Below are positions 13,451-24,189 of a stretch of DNA of 64,000 nt, one piece after another. The position numbers were made by a program, and so were the translations under genes. The DNA comes from Scylla paramamosain. Its lineage: Eukaryota; Arthropoda; Malacostraca; Decapoda; Portunidae. Position 1 is the first letter of the stretch, and each line of letters opens with the position of its first letter. The DNA lies in assembly GCF_035594125.1 (NCBI RefSeq), contig NC_087197.1, forward strand, positions 6,730,352 to 6,794,351. Direction: 5' to 3'. The notes below the pieces were generated by a model, which ran no database searches, was not told where the DNA came from, and saw only the letters and a list, made by a program, of their open reading frames with translations.

Positions 13451-16400
13451 GAGAAGGCAAGGGGCAAATTAGTTAAATCTAGAAAGGAAGCTAGCTTAGG
13501 GATGGTGAGAAATAGCTTAAGTGTTTACTACACAAATTGTAGAAGTATTCTGAATAAAATAGACTTGCTTAGAGGAATAGCGAGTGTAGAGAAATTTGAT
13601 ATCATTGCTTTAACTGAAACTTGGTTAGATATGTCAGGAAAAGTATTTAATCCAGAGGTTAAGATAGATGGGTATACAATGTTCTATAAAGATAGAGAAA
13701 ACAGGAGAGGAGGAGGTGTCGCGTTATACGTTAGGGACACATTACAGTGCTGTATGAACAATAGAATTAAAACAGATAACAAAGCAGAGTCGATATGGGT
13801 AGATATTAAGGAAGGATCGCAGTCAGTAGTACTAGGGGTAGTTTACAGACCACCGACCAGTACAGAGGAAATTAACACCTCACTGTGGCAGGAATTAAAT
13901 AGAGCAGGCAGGTACAGTCAGGTATGTGTGGTAGGAGATTTTAATTTTAGGAATATCGACTGGAGTCTGATTGTGGGTAACAAGGAAGCAGAGGAATTCC
14001 TTAAGGTAATTCAGGATAATTTTTTAAAACAGGTAGTCGTAGAACCCACAAGGGGGAATAATATTCTAGATTTAATTCTTACTAACAGGGAGGAAGCAGT
14101 CACGCAGGTAGAGGTTGGAGGACAGCTAGGTAACAGTGACCATAGGGAAATTAGGTACAATCTAGAATGGGAAGAAACTGTTAGAAATAAAAACACTAGT
14201 AAAATACCTGACTTTAGGAGAGCAGATTTTGAAGAATTGAAAAGGTACCTCCAAGGAGTGGACTGGCAAAGGATGCAGGGTGAGGTCAGGTCAGGGACGG
14301 AGTTCAGAGAGATAAGGCAGGATGAGGGAGGTGAGGTGAGGCTCCAGAAGGGAGGAGGAAAGAGGAAGGGGGGAGATAGGTGTGAGTATGTTGGAATGTC
14401 AGGTCATGCTGAAATGAGAGAGGTAAGGTCGAGGCGAGTTGATGAGGGAGGGGAGAGGATGGTAGGGAACGAGATGAGGAGATTAGGTGAAGTAAATGTA
14501 GATGAATTGTATAAATATTTCGTAGATAAAGTTCATACAGGTCAGTTAGCAAATATCCCGTATAAAACAATAAGATCACAAAAAAATGACCCTAAATGGA
14601 TGACTGCTAGGTTAAAGCATTATATAGGGCGTAAGAGAAGTATATATAAGAGATTAAAGGCAGGTGAGGAAGTTTTAAGGACACAGTATAATGAATTAGT
14701 TAGAACAGTCAGGAAGTTAACGAGGAAAGCTAAGGACAATTATGAATTAAAGGTAGCCAGCCAGGCGAAGACGGACCCCAAGGGATTTTATCAGGTATAC
14801 AGGACGAAAAATAAGGATACTGTAGGTCCATTAAAAGCAGCAGATGGGGAGCTGGTTAGTTCTGGGGAGGAGATTAGTAAACTTCTGAATGATTATTTTT
14901 TAACTGTCTTCACTCAGGAAAACATGCAGGATATGCCAGATAGTGAACAGGTGTTTAGAGCAGATGAGTATGAGAAGCTGACGGATATTTCCATAACTAG
15001 GGAGATAGTGGAGCAGGAGATAGATAGGCTAAAAAAGTTCAAGTCACCAGGACCTGATGAAATATATCCCAGAGTACTGAAGGAATGTAAAAAGATTATT
15101 AGTGAGCCGTTAGTTTCTGTCTTTAGGAAATCACTGGAGTCGGGTGAGGTACCAGTAATGTGGAGGCAGGCTAATGTAGTACCCATCTTTAAGAAAGGGG
15201 ATAAAACTTTAGCGTCTAATTATAGACCTGTCAGCTTAACTTCAGTTGTAGGTAAAATGTTAGAGTCAATAATAGCCAGGAACATTAGGGAACATTTAGA
15301 CAAACATAACTTGATAAATCAGTCACAGCATGGCTTCACGAAGGCGAAGTCTTGCCTGACAAACTTGTTAAGTTTTTACAGTAAGGTGTACGAGGCAGTA
15401 GATAATGGTGATAGTTATGATATCTTATATCTGGACTTTAGTAAAGCATTCGACAAGGTGCCCCATCAAAGGCTCCTGAGAAAGGTTAGGGCGCACGGGA
15501 TAGATGGGAAGGTGTTAGGTTGGATAGGGTCATGGCTTGGTAACAGGCGACAGAGAGTGCTAATAAACGGCTCGAAATCCAAGTGGGGTCATGTCATTAG
15601 TGGGGTGCCACAGGGATCAGTATTAGGGCCATTATTATTTCTAATATATATCAATGACTTGGATAGTGGAATTAGTAGCGATGTTAGTAAATTTGCGGAT
15701 GACACAAAGATAGGTAGATTAATTAGGTCAGAAGCGGATGCCATCACCTTGAAGACAGACTTAGATAGAATGAATGAATGGACGGATAGATGGCAAATGC
15801 AATTTAATATCAATAAATGCAAAGTGCTTAGCGTAGGTAGAGGAAACCCACACAATAGGTACACATTAAACACCAAAACTCTGGTAGGTGCAGGGTACGA
15901 GAAAGATTTAGGAGTTATAGTTAGCTCTGAACTCCGTCTAGGGAAACAATGCATAGAAGCCAGAAACAAGGCAAATAGGGTACTAGGATTCATTTTTAGG
16001 AGTGTTAAAAGTAGAAGGCCGGAAGTAATATTAAAATTATACTTGGCGCTGGTCAGACCTCATCTAGACTACGCTGTGCAGTTCTGGTCCCCACATTACA
16101 GGAAAGATATAGGTCTATTAGAATCAGTACAGAGGAGAATGAATAAAAGGATACAGGGGATGAGGAGTATTCCTTACGAAGCGAGGTTGAAGCGGTTAAA
16201 TTTACATTCTCTAGAGAGACGTAGGTTAAGAGGGGACCTGATAGAAGTCTTTAAGTGGTATAAGGGTTATAACAAGGGAGATGTAAGCAAAATTCTTAGG
16301 ATCAGCAACCAGGGTAGAACAAGAAATAACGGGTTCAAGCTTGAAAAATTTAGGTTTAGGAAGGAGATAGGAAAAAATTGGTTCTCAAATAGAGTGGTAG

Positions 16401-16593
16401 ATGAGTGGAACGGACTCAGTAATCATGTAGTTAGTGCTAGGACACTAGAGAGCTTTAAGAGAAGATTAGACAAGTTTATGGATGGGGATAACAGATGGAA
16501 ATAGGTAGGAGTGTTTCATACAGGGACTGCCACGTGTAAGCCTGGTCGCTTCTTGCAGCTTCCCTTATTTCTTATGTTCTTATGTTCTTATAG
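13451..16593 (+). mobile_element. CR1-like non-LTR retrotransposon, nested in the I-like element
   Basis: The element starts abruptly at about 13451, with its reading frame already open across the junction, so it is 5'-truncated just upstream of the endonuclease. It ends in an 8-base repeat: the phrase TTCTTATG occurs twice, followed by TTCTTAT (about 16568-16590). A terminal octamer repeat instead of poly(A) is the hallmark of CR1-type elements. The flanks share TTATAG (13446-13451 and about 16588-16593). This could be a short target duplication or microhomology, because it overlaps the octamer tail. The insertion interrupts the endonuclease of the minus-strand host element. Confidence 0.92.
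13502..16504 (+). CDS. CR1-like ORF2: endonuclease + reverse transcriptase
   Basis: An uninterrupted 1000-codon frame. Residues 1-230 form an APE-type endonuclease: NCRSILNKI, the metal-binding ALTETWLD (about 35), GVVYRPPTS, GDFN (about 147) and a SDHREI block (about 210). Residues 510-800 are the reverse transcriptase: [58 protein letters not shown] and the active site FADD (about 732). The C-terminus has the HYRKDIGLLESVQRRM and RFRKEIGKNWFSNRVVDEWN blocks. The ATG at 13502 is the first in frame, but the frame is open upstream to the insertion junction, so the original N-terminus (and any ORF1) is lost. An unusual purine-rich stretch of about 60 codons lies between endonuclease and RT (about 14270-14480). 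Confidence 0.93.
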   Translation: MVRNSLSVYYTNCRSILNKIDLLRGIASVEKFDIIALTETWLDMSGKVFNPEVKIDGYTMFYKDRENRRGGGVALYVRDTLQCCMNNRIKTDNKAESIWVDIKEGSQSVVLGVVYRPPTSTEEINTSLWQELNRAGRYSQVCVVGDFNFRNIDWSLIVGNKEAEEFLKVIQDNFLKQVVVEPTRGNNILDLILTNREEAVTQVEVGGQLGNSDHREIRYNLEWEETVRNKNTSKIPDFRRADFEELKRYLQGVDWQRMQGEVRSGTEFREIRQDEGGEVRLQKGGGKRKGGDRCEYVGMSGHAEMREVRSRRVDEGGERMVGNEMRRLGEVNVDELYKYFVDKVHTGQLANIPYKTIRSQKNDPKWMTARLKHYIGRKRSIYKRLKAGEEVLRTQYNELVRTVRKLTRKAKDNYELKVASQAKTDPKGFYQVYRTKNKDTVGPLKAADGELVSSGEEISKLLNDYFLTVFTQENMQDMPDSEQVFRADEYEKLTDISITREIVEQEIDRLKKFKSPGPDEIYPRVLKECKKIISEPLVSVFRKSLESGEVPVMWRQANVVPIFKKGDKTLASNYRPVSLTSVVGKMLESIIARNIREHLDKHNLINQSQHGFTKAKSCLTNLLSFYSKVYEAVDNGDSYDILYLDFSKAFDKVPHQRLLRKVRAHGIDGKVLGWIGSWLGNRRQRVLINGSKSKWGHVISGVPQGSVLGPLLFLIYINDLDSGISSDVSKFADDTKIGRLIRSEADAITLKTDLDRMNEWTDRWQMQFNINKCKVLSVGRGNPHNRYTLNTKTLVGAGYEKDLGVIVSSELRLGKQCIEARNKANRVLGFIFRSVKSRRPEVILKLYLALVRPHLDYAVQFWSPHYRKDIGLLESVQRRMNKRIQGMRSIPYEARLKRLNLHSLERRRLRGDLIEVFKWYKGYNKGDVSKILRISNQGRTRNNGFKLEKFRFRKEIGKNWFSNRVVDEWNGLSNHVVSARTLESFKRRLDKFMDGDNRWK

Positions 16594-16594
16594 C

Positions 16595-17237
16595 AACGGA
16601 CACGAGATCATGATCTGCAATTACTTGAGGGACCACGTCACGGGATAAAACTACCTCAGGTTTATTAGTGATAATAAGATCCAGTAGAGTAGCTCAATGT
16701 GAGATTTTTCTTGTGGGTTTATCAATAAAATTGAATCAACTTATCTCTTATTATTTTGCTAATTCTACTTCCTTATATCAACATATCATCATTAAAATCA
16801 CCCAAGATAAAAACACTTTTGCCACGCAAACACACCACCTTAAAAACTTCCTGTATGTAGTCAAAGGATGAGGCTGAAGCTTTAGGGTGTCGATACACAC
16901 ATCCAATGACAATGGCAGGCAGCTTCATGCATTGCATCTGAACCCATACGTCTTCCACTCCTACCTGTCCTGGCACACCTAGTATAATGAGAGAAGGATT
17001 TAAAGTACTCTTTACATACATGCAGACACTACCTCCTCGTCCATTGTCACATCTAAATACCAAATATCCATCAATGTGGACATAACGATCTGGAGTGTCT
17101 GCATGCAGCCATGTCTCACTCACACACAAAGCATCAATGCTTCTATCGGTTAACAATAACTTTACTTCATCTAAACTTGATATCAATGATTGTGCAATAA
17201 TATGTTCTACAGTTAGCGAATCCTTCTTTGAGTTCAC
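16595..17237 (-). pseudogene. Endonuclease of the I-like element (N-terminal part of ORF2)
   Basis: Minus strand from 17237: SIDALCVSETWLHADTPD is the metal-binding block. It is followed by IDGYLVFRCDNGRGGSVCMYV, VIGCVYRHP and FILGDFNDDMLI. After a frame change, 16700-16600 encodes LDLIITNKPEVV and then ADHDLVSVA, the SDH-type catalytic block. The remaining endonuclease codons resume at 13450, beyond the CR1 insertion. Confidence 0.85.
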
Positions 17238-17265
17238 AGCGGCAGGTTCGTCATCGCCAAGATTT

Positions 17266-17400
17266 TAACAATAGTAACTACAAAATTTGCTTTTATGTCC
17301 CAGGGAATGGCATTGATGGCACTGTAGTTTATGGTCAAATCTGCAACTTGCTTGCATGTGATTAAATTCCCCACAGTTATAGCATCCTATCTTTTTGTGT
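17266..17400 (-). pseudogene. ORF1 C-terminus with two CCHC zinc knuckles
   Basis: Read on the minus strand, this short stretch encodes CYNCGEFNHMQASC and, twelve residues later, CHQCHSLGHKSKFC. Both fit C-x2-C-x4-H-x4-C exactly. A stop follows a few residues after the second. Such knuckles end the gag-like ORF1 of I, Jockey and related elements and bind element RNA. It lies directly upstream of the endonuclease frame, as expected. The N-terminal part of ORF1 is not recognisable. Confidence 0.75.
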
Positions 17401-17649
17401 GTGTTTTGTTTTCTGATGCATGGTAAGAACTGCGAGAATAGTTACCCACATGTTTTTACATGGTTGTAATGTGAGTAGTGAGGAACAGTGTGCCTCTCAG
17501 AGGAGAGGTGCGGAAAGACGTGGCCTTGTTACATTTTTTTTTTTTTTTATGTAGGTAGGACACTGCCCAAGGGCAACAAAAATCCAATAAAAAATATGCG
17601 CACTGAAATGCCAGTCCCATAAAAGGGTCAAAGCAGTGGTCAAAAATTC

Positions 17650-18862
17650 ATGAATAAGTGTCTTGAAACCTCCCTCTTGAAGGAATTCAAGTCATAAGAA
17701 GGTGGAAATACAGAAGCAGGCAGGGAGTTCCAGAGTTTACCAGAGAAAGGGATGAATGATTAATAATACTGGTTAACTCTTGCGTTAGAGAGGTGGACAG
17801 AATAGGGGTGAGAGAAAGAAGAAAGTCTTGTGCAGCGAGGCCGCGGAAGGAGGGGAGGCATGCAGTTAGCAAGATCAGAAAAGCAGTTAGCATGAAAATA
17901 GCGGTAGAAGACAGCTAGATATGCAACATTGCGGCGGTGAGAGAGAGGCTGAAGACAGTCAGTTAGAGGTGAGGAGTTGATGAGACGAAAAGCTTTTGAT
18001 TCCAACCTGTCTAGAAGAGCAGTATGAGTGGAACCCCCCCAGACATGTGAAGCATACTCCATACATGGACGGATAAGACCCTTGTACAGAGTTAGCAGCT
18101 GAGGGGGGTGAGAAAAACTGGCGGAGACGTCTCAGAACACCTAACTTCATAGAAGCTGTTTTAGCTAGAGATGAGATGTGAAGTTTCCAGTCCAGATTAT
18201 AAGTAAAGGACAGAACGAGGATGTTCAGTGTAGAAGAAGGGGACAGTTAAGTGTCATTGAAGAAGAGGGGATAGTTGTCTGGAAGGTTGTGTCGAGTTGA
18301 TAGATGGAGGAATTGAGTTTTTGAGGCATTGAACAATACCAAGTTTGCTCTGCCCCATTCAGAAATTTTAGAAAGATCAGAAGTCAAGCGTTCTGTGGCT
18401 TCCTTGCGTGATATGTTTACCTCCTGAAGGGTTGGTCGTCTATGAAAAGACATTGAAAAGTGCAGGGTGGTACCATCAGCGTAGGAGTGGATAGGACAAG
18501 AAGTTTGGTTTAGAAGACCATTAATAAATAATAAGAAGAGAGTGGGTGACAGGACAGAACCCTGAGGAACACCACTGTTAATAGATTTAGGAGAACAGTG
18601 ATCGTCTACCACAGCAGCAACAGAACGGTCAGAAAGGAAACTTGATATGAAGTCACAGAGAGAACGATAGAAACCGTAGGAGGGTAGTTTGGAAATCAAA
18701 GCTTTGTGCCAGACTCTATCAAAAGCTTTTGATATGTCCAAGGCAACAGCAAAAGTTTCACCAAAATCTCTAAAAGAGGATGACCAAGACTCAGTAAGGA
18801 AAGCCAGAACATCACCAGTAGAGCGGTCTTGACGAAACCCATACTGGCGATCAGATAGAAGG
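17650..18862 (-). pseudogene. RT palm and C-terminus of family 1, copy 3
   Basis: Continuation of copy 3 beyond the hAT insert: [46 protein letters not shown], and an active-site block altered from YADD to YADG (about 18480). These lie in the frame ending at 18247. The thumb (18150-17959) and the C-terminal block [10 protein letters not shown] (18062-17760) follow, with the same +1 offset as in copies 1 and 2. Confidence 0.88.
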
Positions 18863-18870
18863 TTGTAAAG
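18863..18870. repeat. 8-bp target-site duplication of the hAT element (left)
   Basis: TTGTAAAG directly precedes the left terminal inverted repeat and recurs immediately after the right one at 21792-21799. Copy 2 of the interrupted retrotransposon has a single uninterrupted version of this site near 8223. Confidence 0.95.
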
Positions 18871-19100
18871 CAGGGGTGTCAAACACGCGGCCCGCGGGCC
18901 GCATGCGGCCCGCCACACTACTATGTGCGGCCCGCGGCACGTCTTACAGTCTTACAGTCTTACAGTTGGTCTTTTTACAGGAATGATTAAGCCAGCCAGC
19001 CCTTTGCATTTTAAAGTCATTATATAAAGATATAAAGATACTATTATATTTTTTGGGCGGTGATGTTCCTCTGTGGTATAGTAACTCCCAACCTCGTCAA

Positions 19101-19146
19101 GTGTGTGTGTGTGTGTGTGTGTGTCCGGCTCGCCGCCACCCGCCAA

Positions 19147-19216
<70 letters not shown>
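19101..19216. repeat. (GT)n and (CT)n microsatellites in hAT 1
   Basis: A GT array of about 24 bases is followed by a CT array of about 66 bases, both in the transposon's 5' non-coding part. Confidence 0.95.
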
Positions 19217-19226
<10 letters not shown>

Positions 19227-19594
19227 TATTGTTAAAAGTATTTTTCTTAATTAAAGTAAGTGATTGCAAACACAATGTCACCAGCAGGAACTTTACCATC
19301 TGCTTCAAGTTTTCTATCGTGTTTTGTAGTGAATGAATTATTCTCATATATTTTTACGTAAATCATGTGACCATTTCGTCTCGTCGACTGCGTTCCAAAG
19401 CCAGTGACTATAGGTGACGAGAATACACGTAGTTGTACGGGCCCTGCTCCGTAATATACATGTATTAGACGTGACCATAACTCGTCATTCCTCCGTCTCA
19501 CCGAGAATCGGCCTTTGACTTCAGTCCTGCTTTGTCCTTCGAGAGCGTCACAGCGTCAGATTTTGGTGTGACTCTTACTGCATATCATCTCATC

Positions 19595-21418
19595 ATGATT
19601 TCCAAGAAGCGAACAGTTACTGAAGAAAATCGTGTGATGCAGGAAAAGTGGAAAATATCTTACTTTTTTGCTGAAGTGAATGGAAAACCAACTTGTTTGA
19701 TTTGCAACCAAATTATAGCGGTGTCAAAAGAATATAACATTCGGCAACATTACACAAGCACTCATGCTTCAAAGTATGATGTGTATAGTGGAAAACTTCG
19801 TGAAGAAAAAGTAAAGACGCTAGAACAGTCTCTCAAAAGGCAGCAGTCAGTGTATCAGCGTGTTCATGAAGCCAGTGACACTGCAGTACGGGCAAGTTAT
19901 AGGATTGCACGGGAAATAGCTGTGTCATCGAAACCATTTTCAGAAGGGGACTTTATAAAGAAATGCATGATGATGGCCGCATAAGATATTTGCCCTGAAA
20001 AACGTAGATCATTTGCAAACATAAGCCTTTCAAGAAATACAGTTGCAGAAAGAGTAAATGAACTGTCAGAAAATCTTAATAGTCAGCTCAAAGAAAAAGT
20101 TGCTAAATTTGTAGCATTTTCTGTAGCAATCGATGAAAGTACAGACATTACTGACATAGCTCAACTAGCAGTGTTCATACGTGGTGTTGATGAAAATATG
20201 CAGGTAACTGAAGAATTTGTGGAATTAGTACCAATGAAAGGAACAACAACAGGGGATGATATATTTGTGAGTTTGACTGGTGCACTTGATAGGATAGGTG
20301 TTGACTGGAAGAAAACTGTGAGTCTGACAACAGATGGAGCATCTCAAATGGTTGGTAGAAAGGCTGGCGTGACAGCAAAGTTAAAGGAAAAACTACTCAC
20401 CCTGAATTCAGACCATCAAATTCACAGTGTTCATTGCATAATTCACAGGGAAGTGCTTTGCAGAAAAATATTAAAGATGGATCACGTTATGGATGTTGTT
20501 GTCAAGGCAGTAAACTTTATACGAGCGCGAGGTCTGAACCACAGACAGTTCAACTGCCTATTGGAGGAAACTCACTCTCACGGTCTGCCTTATCACACTG
20601 ATGTTCGTTGGTTAAGCCGGGGAATTGTGCTGAAGCGCTTTTATGAATTAAGAAGTGAAATACAAAGTTTCATGCATAACAAAGGAAGAAATGTCCAGGA
20701 ACTGAAAGACTATGATTGGCTTCAAGATTTAGCCTTCATGGTAGATATGACAGAACACTTGAATTTGCTCAATACAAGACTGCAAGGTCGCAATAAATTG
20801 GTGACAGACATGCATGAGTCCATTCGTGCTTTTGAGGTGAAGCTCAAACTTTTTGAACGTCAACTAGCAGCGAATAATGCTGCACACTTTCCTACACTGA
20901 AATCATTGCAAAGCACACCTGAGTTTCGTGGAATTATCAGCAGAGAAAAGTACTGCAACATGATTTCCAAGTTACTGAACGAATTTGGAGAAAGATTTGC
21001 AGACTTAAAGAACCTTGAGAGTGATTTCTCGATCTTTCGAAATCCTTTCGCTGCAAATCCTGATGAGACACCAGAGGATATTCAGTTAGAACTAATTGAT
21101 CTTCAGTGCGATTCTGCGTTGAAGGAAAAGTTCTCAAGTGTTGATATTGGTACATTCTATCAATATGTTGGGCCAAGATATCCTCGAATCAAATGTTTGG
21201 CATCAAAGATTATGTCAATGTTCGGCAGTACCTATGTCTGTGAGCAACTCTTCTCACTGATGAACTTGAACAAGTCTGGACTCAGGTCTCGGCTCACTAA
21301 TGAACACCTCAACTCAACACTGAAAGTAGCCATTGCTCAGTCTCTGGCGCCAAACATAGACGAACTTGTACAGACCAAGAGGTGCCAAGTTTCTGGGAGC
21401 AGCACGACCAGGAATTAA
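19595..21418 (+). pseudogene. hAT transposase 1 (BED finger, GTF2IRD2/Charlie-type), one in-frame stop
   Basis: The start at 19595 (MISKKRTVTEENR) precedes a BED-type zinc finger (CLICNQIIAVSKEYN, then HYTSTH). A long frame follows whose only interruption is TAA at 19982-19984; the same frame resumes directly. Further on are FSVAIDESTD (first catalytic Asp), LTTDGASQMVG (second Asp), HCIIHREVLC and VRWLSRGIVLKRFYELR. The C-terminal dimerisation block STYVCEQLFSLMNLNKSGLRS carries the last acidic residue. The layout matches the transposase domain recalled in vertebrate GTF2IRD2 and Charlie elements. One nonsense codon is the only visible lesion, so this copy died recently or is read through. 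Confidence 0.92.
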
Positions 21419-21491
21419 GGTAAATGATGCTTCCTTTTCTTTACTGGTTTATCTTTTGGTTACGTGTGTGCAAACGCGAGTGAAGGTAGAA

Positions 21492-21493
21492 TA

Positions 21494-21554
<61 letters not shown>

Positions 21555-21562
21555 ATATTACC

Positions 21563-21625
<63 letters not shown>

Positions 21626-21642
21626 ATTAGCTATTATTATTC

Positions 21643-21701
<59 letters not shown>

Positions 21702-21707
21702 ATTATT
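21492..21707. repeat. (ATT)n microsatellite arrays
   Basis: Three ATT/TTA arrays separated by short interruptions, in the 3' part of the hAT element. Poly-Ile and poly-Tyr frames here are artefacts. Confidence 0.96.
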
Positions 21708-21877
21708 ATGGTCATACGTGATTATCTGGCCCGCACATTGAATGTGAAGGTGAAATCTGGCCCCTTGGGATAAATGAGTTTGACACCCCTGTTGTAAAGT
21801 GATAGATGTTTAAGAATCTTCCTGTTGAGGATAGATTGAGAAACTTTAGATAGGCATGAAACTTAAGCAATAGGACG

Positions 21878-23476
21878 TTAGTTTGAGGGATTAGAACGGT
21901 CACCCTTTTTAGGAACAGGTTGAATGTAGGCAAACTTCCAGCAAGAAGGAAAGGCAGATGTTGACAGACAGAGCTGAAAGAGTTTGACTAGGCAAGGTGC
22001 AAGCACGGAGGCACAGTTTCGGAGAACAATAGGAGGGACCCCATCAGGTTCATAAGCCTTCCGAGGGTTTAGGCCAGCGAGGGCATGAAAAACATCATTG
22101 CGAAGAATTTTAATACGTGGCATGAAGTAGTCAGAGGGTGGAGGAGAGAGAGGAACAAGCCCAGAATCGTCCAAGGAAGAGTTTTTAGCAAAGGTTTGAG
22201 CGAAGAGTTTAGCTTTAGAAATAGATGTGATAGCAGTGGTGCCATTTGGTTGAAATAGAGGAGGGAAAGAAGAAGAAGCAAAGTTATTGGAGATATTTTT
22301 GGTTAGATGCCAGAAATCACGAGGGGAGTTAGATCTTGAAAGGTTTTGACATTTTCTGTTAATGAAGGAGTTTTTGGCTAGTTGGAGAACAGACTTGGCA
22401 TGGTTCCGGGCAGAAATATAAAGTGCATGAGATTCTGGTGATGGAAGGCTTAAGTACTCTTTGTGGGCCACCTCTCTATCATGTATATCACGAGAACAAG
22501 CTGTGTTAAACCAAGGTTTAGAAGGTTTAGGACGAGAAAAAGAGTGAGGAATGTACGCCTCCATGCCAGACACTATCACCTCTGTTACGTGCTCAGCACA
22601 CAAAGACGGGACTCTGACACGGAAGCAGTAGTCATTCCAAGGAAAATCAGCAAAATACCTCCACAGGTCCCCCCAACTAGCAGAGGCAAAACGCCAGAGG
22701 CACCTTCGCTTAGGGGGATCCTGAGGAGGGATTGGAGCGATAGGACAAGATAAAGATATGAGATTGTTATCAGAGGAGCCCAACAGAGAAGAAAGGGTGA
22801 CAGCATAAGCAGAAGGATTAGAGGTCAGGAAAAGGTCAAGAATGCTGGGCGTATCTCCAAGACGGTCAGGAATAAGAGTAGGGTGTTGCACCAATTGCTC
22901 TAGGTCATGGAGGATAGCAAAGTTGTAGGCTAGTTCACCAGGATGGTCAGTGAAGGGAGAGGAAAGCCAAAGCTGGTGGTGAACATTGAAGTCTCCAAGA
23001 ATGGAGATCTCTGCAAAAGGGAAGAGGGTCAGAATGTGCTCCACTTTGGAAGTTAAGTAGTCAAAGAATTCCTTATAGTCAGAGGAGTTAGGTGAGAGGT
23101 ATATAGCACAGATAAATTTAGTATGAAAGTGACTCTGTAGTCGTAGCCAGATGGTGGAAAACTCAGAAGATTCAAGAGTGTGGGCACGAGAGCAGGTTAA
23201 GTCATTGTGCACATAAACGCAGCATCCAGCTTTGGATCGAAAATGAGGATAGAGAAAGTATGAGCGAACAGAAAAGGGGCTACTATCAGTTGCCTCAGAC
23301 ACCTGAGTTTCAGTGAGTAAAAGAAGATGAGGTTTAGAAGAGGAGAGGTGGTGTTTTACAGATTGAAAATTAGATCTTAGACCGCGAATGTTGCAGAAGT
23401 TAATGAAGAAAAATTTGAAGGGGGGTGTCAAGACACTTAGGGTCGTCGACAGAAAGGCAGTCCGACCTGGGGACAT
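21878..23476 (-). pseudogene. Endonuclease and RT N-terminus of family 1, copy 3
   Basis: A 532-codon frame beginning [12 protein letters not shown]. It carries the whole endonuclease ([12 protein letters not shown], a GCCVYVH block, [28 protein letters not shown] and [10 protein letters not shown], where the usual H of SDH is N) and the linker to the RT fingers ([16 protein letters not shown]). It stops at a TAA where copy 1 has the Tyr codon of NYRPIA. The natural start upstream (ATG near 23495) is followed by a frameshifting 31-base deletion. The loss of the catalytic His and the stop make this copy dead. Confidence 0.88.
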
Positions 23477-23732
23477 TTATGGTGTAGGAGTCGCCATGAT
23501 GATTTTAAAATTTTTGAGTGAAGGGTGTGTGTGTTATTAGGTGCTTGTAGTTTTGTGTGGAGGAAGAGAGTTGTCTTTAGAGGGCAGGCTGTGACTGCGC
23601 CCTTGTGTTGTGAGACACAAAGGGAAACGTTCAGTTAGGTCACAGCTGGGTTTAATGATAAGTTTACAGCACCCCCTGAACAGTGCTTTAGACCTCACTG
23701 GGAGTAATTATCGTTTCGGCAGGTGTCTACTG

Positions 23733-24135
23733 ATCTGTGTTGAGCCACCCCACGAGTAGGAAGTGGTCCTCCAACACCTTGGTGAGGCCTCGCTGCTGGG
23801 GTCGAGGCGATGCGGGCGTATGTTTCAGGGGAGGAATGGGAAGCAGGAGGAGGAGGAAAGTAGGAATAAAGGGGGGGCCTAAGAGTGGGAACTGCCGGTG
23901 TAGGTTGGGGGTGATGCACATGCTCCCCACCTGCAGGGGTGAGCGATGTTCCTTCCTGAGAGGTAGTGAGCACTGGGTACTGGTTAGGTGTTTTCATTTG
24001 GAAGTACTGAGAGGAGGCATTGGCTTCACTCTGATTAGTTGACAATGGTGCCTTATGATGGTGTGCTGGTGTGCTGGTGTGCTGTTGTGCTTGAGACTGC
24101 TGTTTACTGTTTTTTTTTTTTTTTTGGATGGACAA
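23733..24135 (-). other. Unidentified Gln/Pro/Ser-rich minus-strand ORF
   Basis: An open frame from 24135 begins MSIQKKKKNSKQQSQAQQHT and continues with Pro/Thr/Ser-rich sequence. It runs on into the 5' end of retrotransposon copy 3, where it stops at 23695. No domain is recognised. The N-terminal poly-Lys comes from an A tract. It may be a low-complexity remnant or part of an old ORF1; I would not call it a functional gene. Confidence 0.25.
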
Positions 24136-24189
24136 GTAATTTCATATATTTATTTATTTATTTTTATTTATTTATCTATTTATTTTTTG

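Larger units (their letters stand above)
18871..21791 (+). mobile_element. hAT DNA transposon 1 (Charlie-like), 2.9 kb
   Basis: Perfect 14-bp terminal inverted repeats: CAGGGGTGTCAAAC at 18871-18884 and its reverse complement at 21778-21791, flanked by the 8-bp duplication TTGTAAAG. Both are diagnostic of the hAT superfamily. A 16-bp GC palindrome (GCGGCCCGCGGGCCGC, 18887-18902) lies just inside the left end. The interior holds a nearly intact transposase, GT and CT arrays on the left and ATT arrays on the right. It sits inside retrotransposon copy 3, so it is younger than that copy. Confidence 0.97.
17534..23732 (-). mobile_element. Non-LTR retrotransposon, family 1, copy 3 (split by hAT element)
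   Basis: The minus-strand element runs from 23732 to a poly(A) tail (T tract at about 17534-17548), with the hAT transposon at 18871-21791 inserted between its two halves. Without the insert it is about 3.3 kb, like copy 2, and its 5' end coincides with that of copy 2. Relative to copy 2 it lacks 31 bases just after the first ATG; ACC trinucleotides flank the missing segment, which suggests a slippage-type deletion. Confidence 0.93.

Noticed and set aside
14304..15993. Minus-strand ORFs opposite the CR1-like RT
   Set aside because: Shadows of the plus-strand RT frame; hydrophobic and without conserved blocks.
18887..18930. CpG-rich promoter-like patch
   Set aside because: It is the subterminal palindrome region of a hAT element, explained by the transposon.
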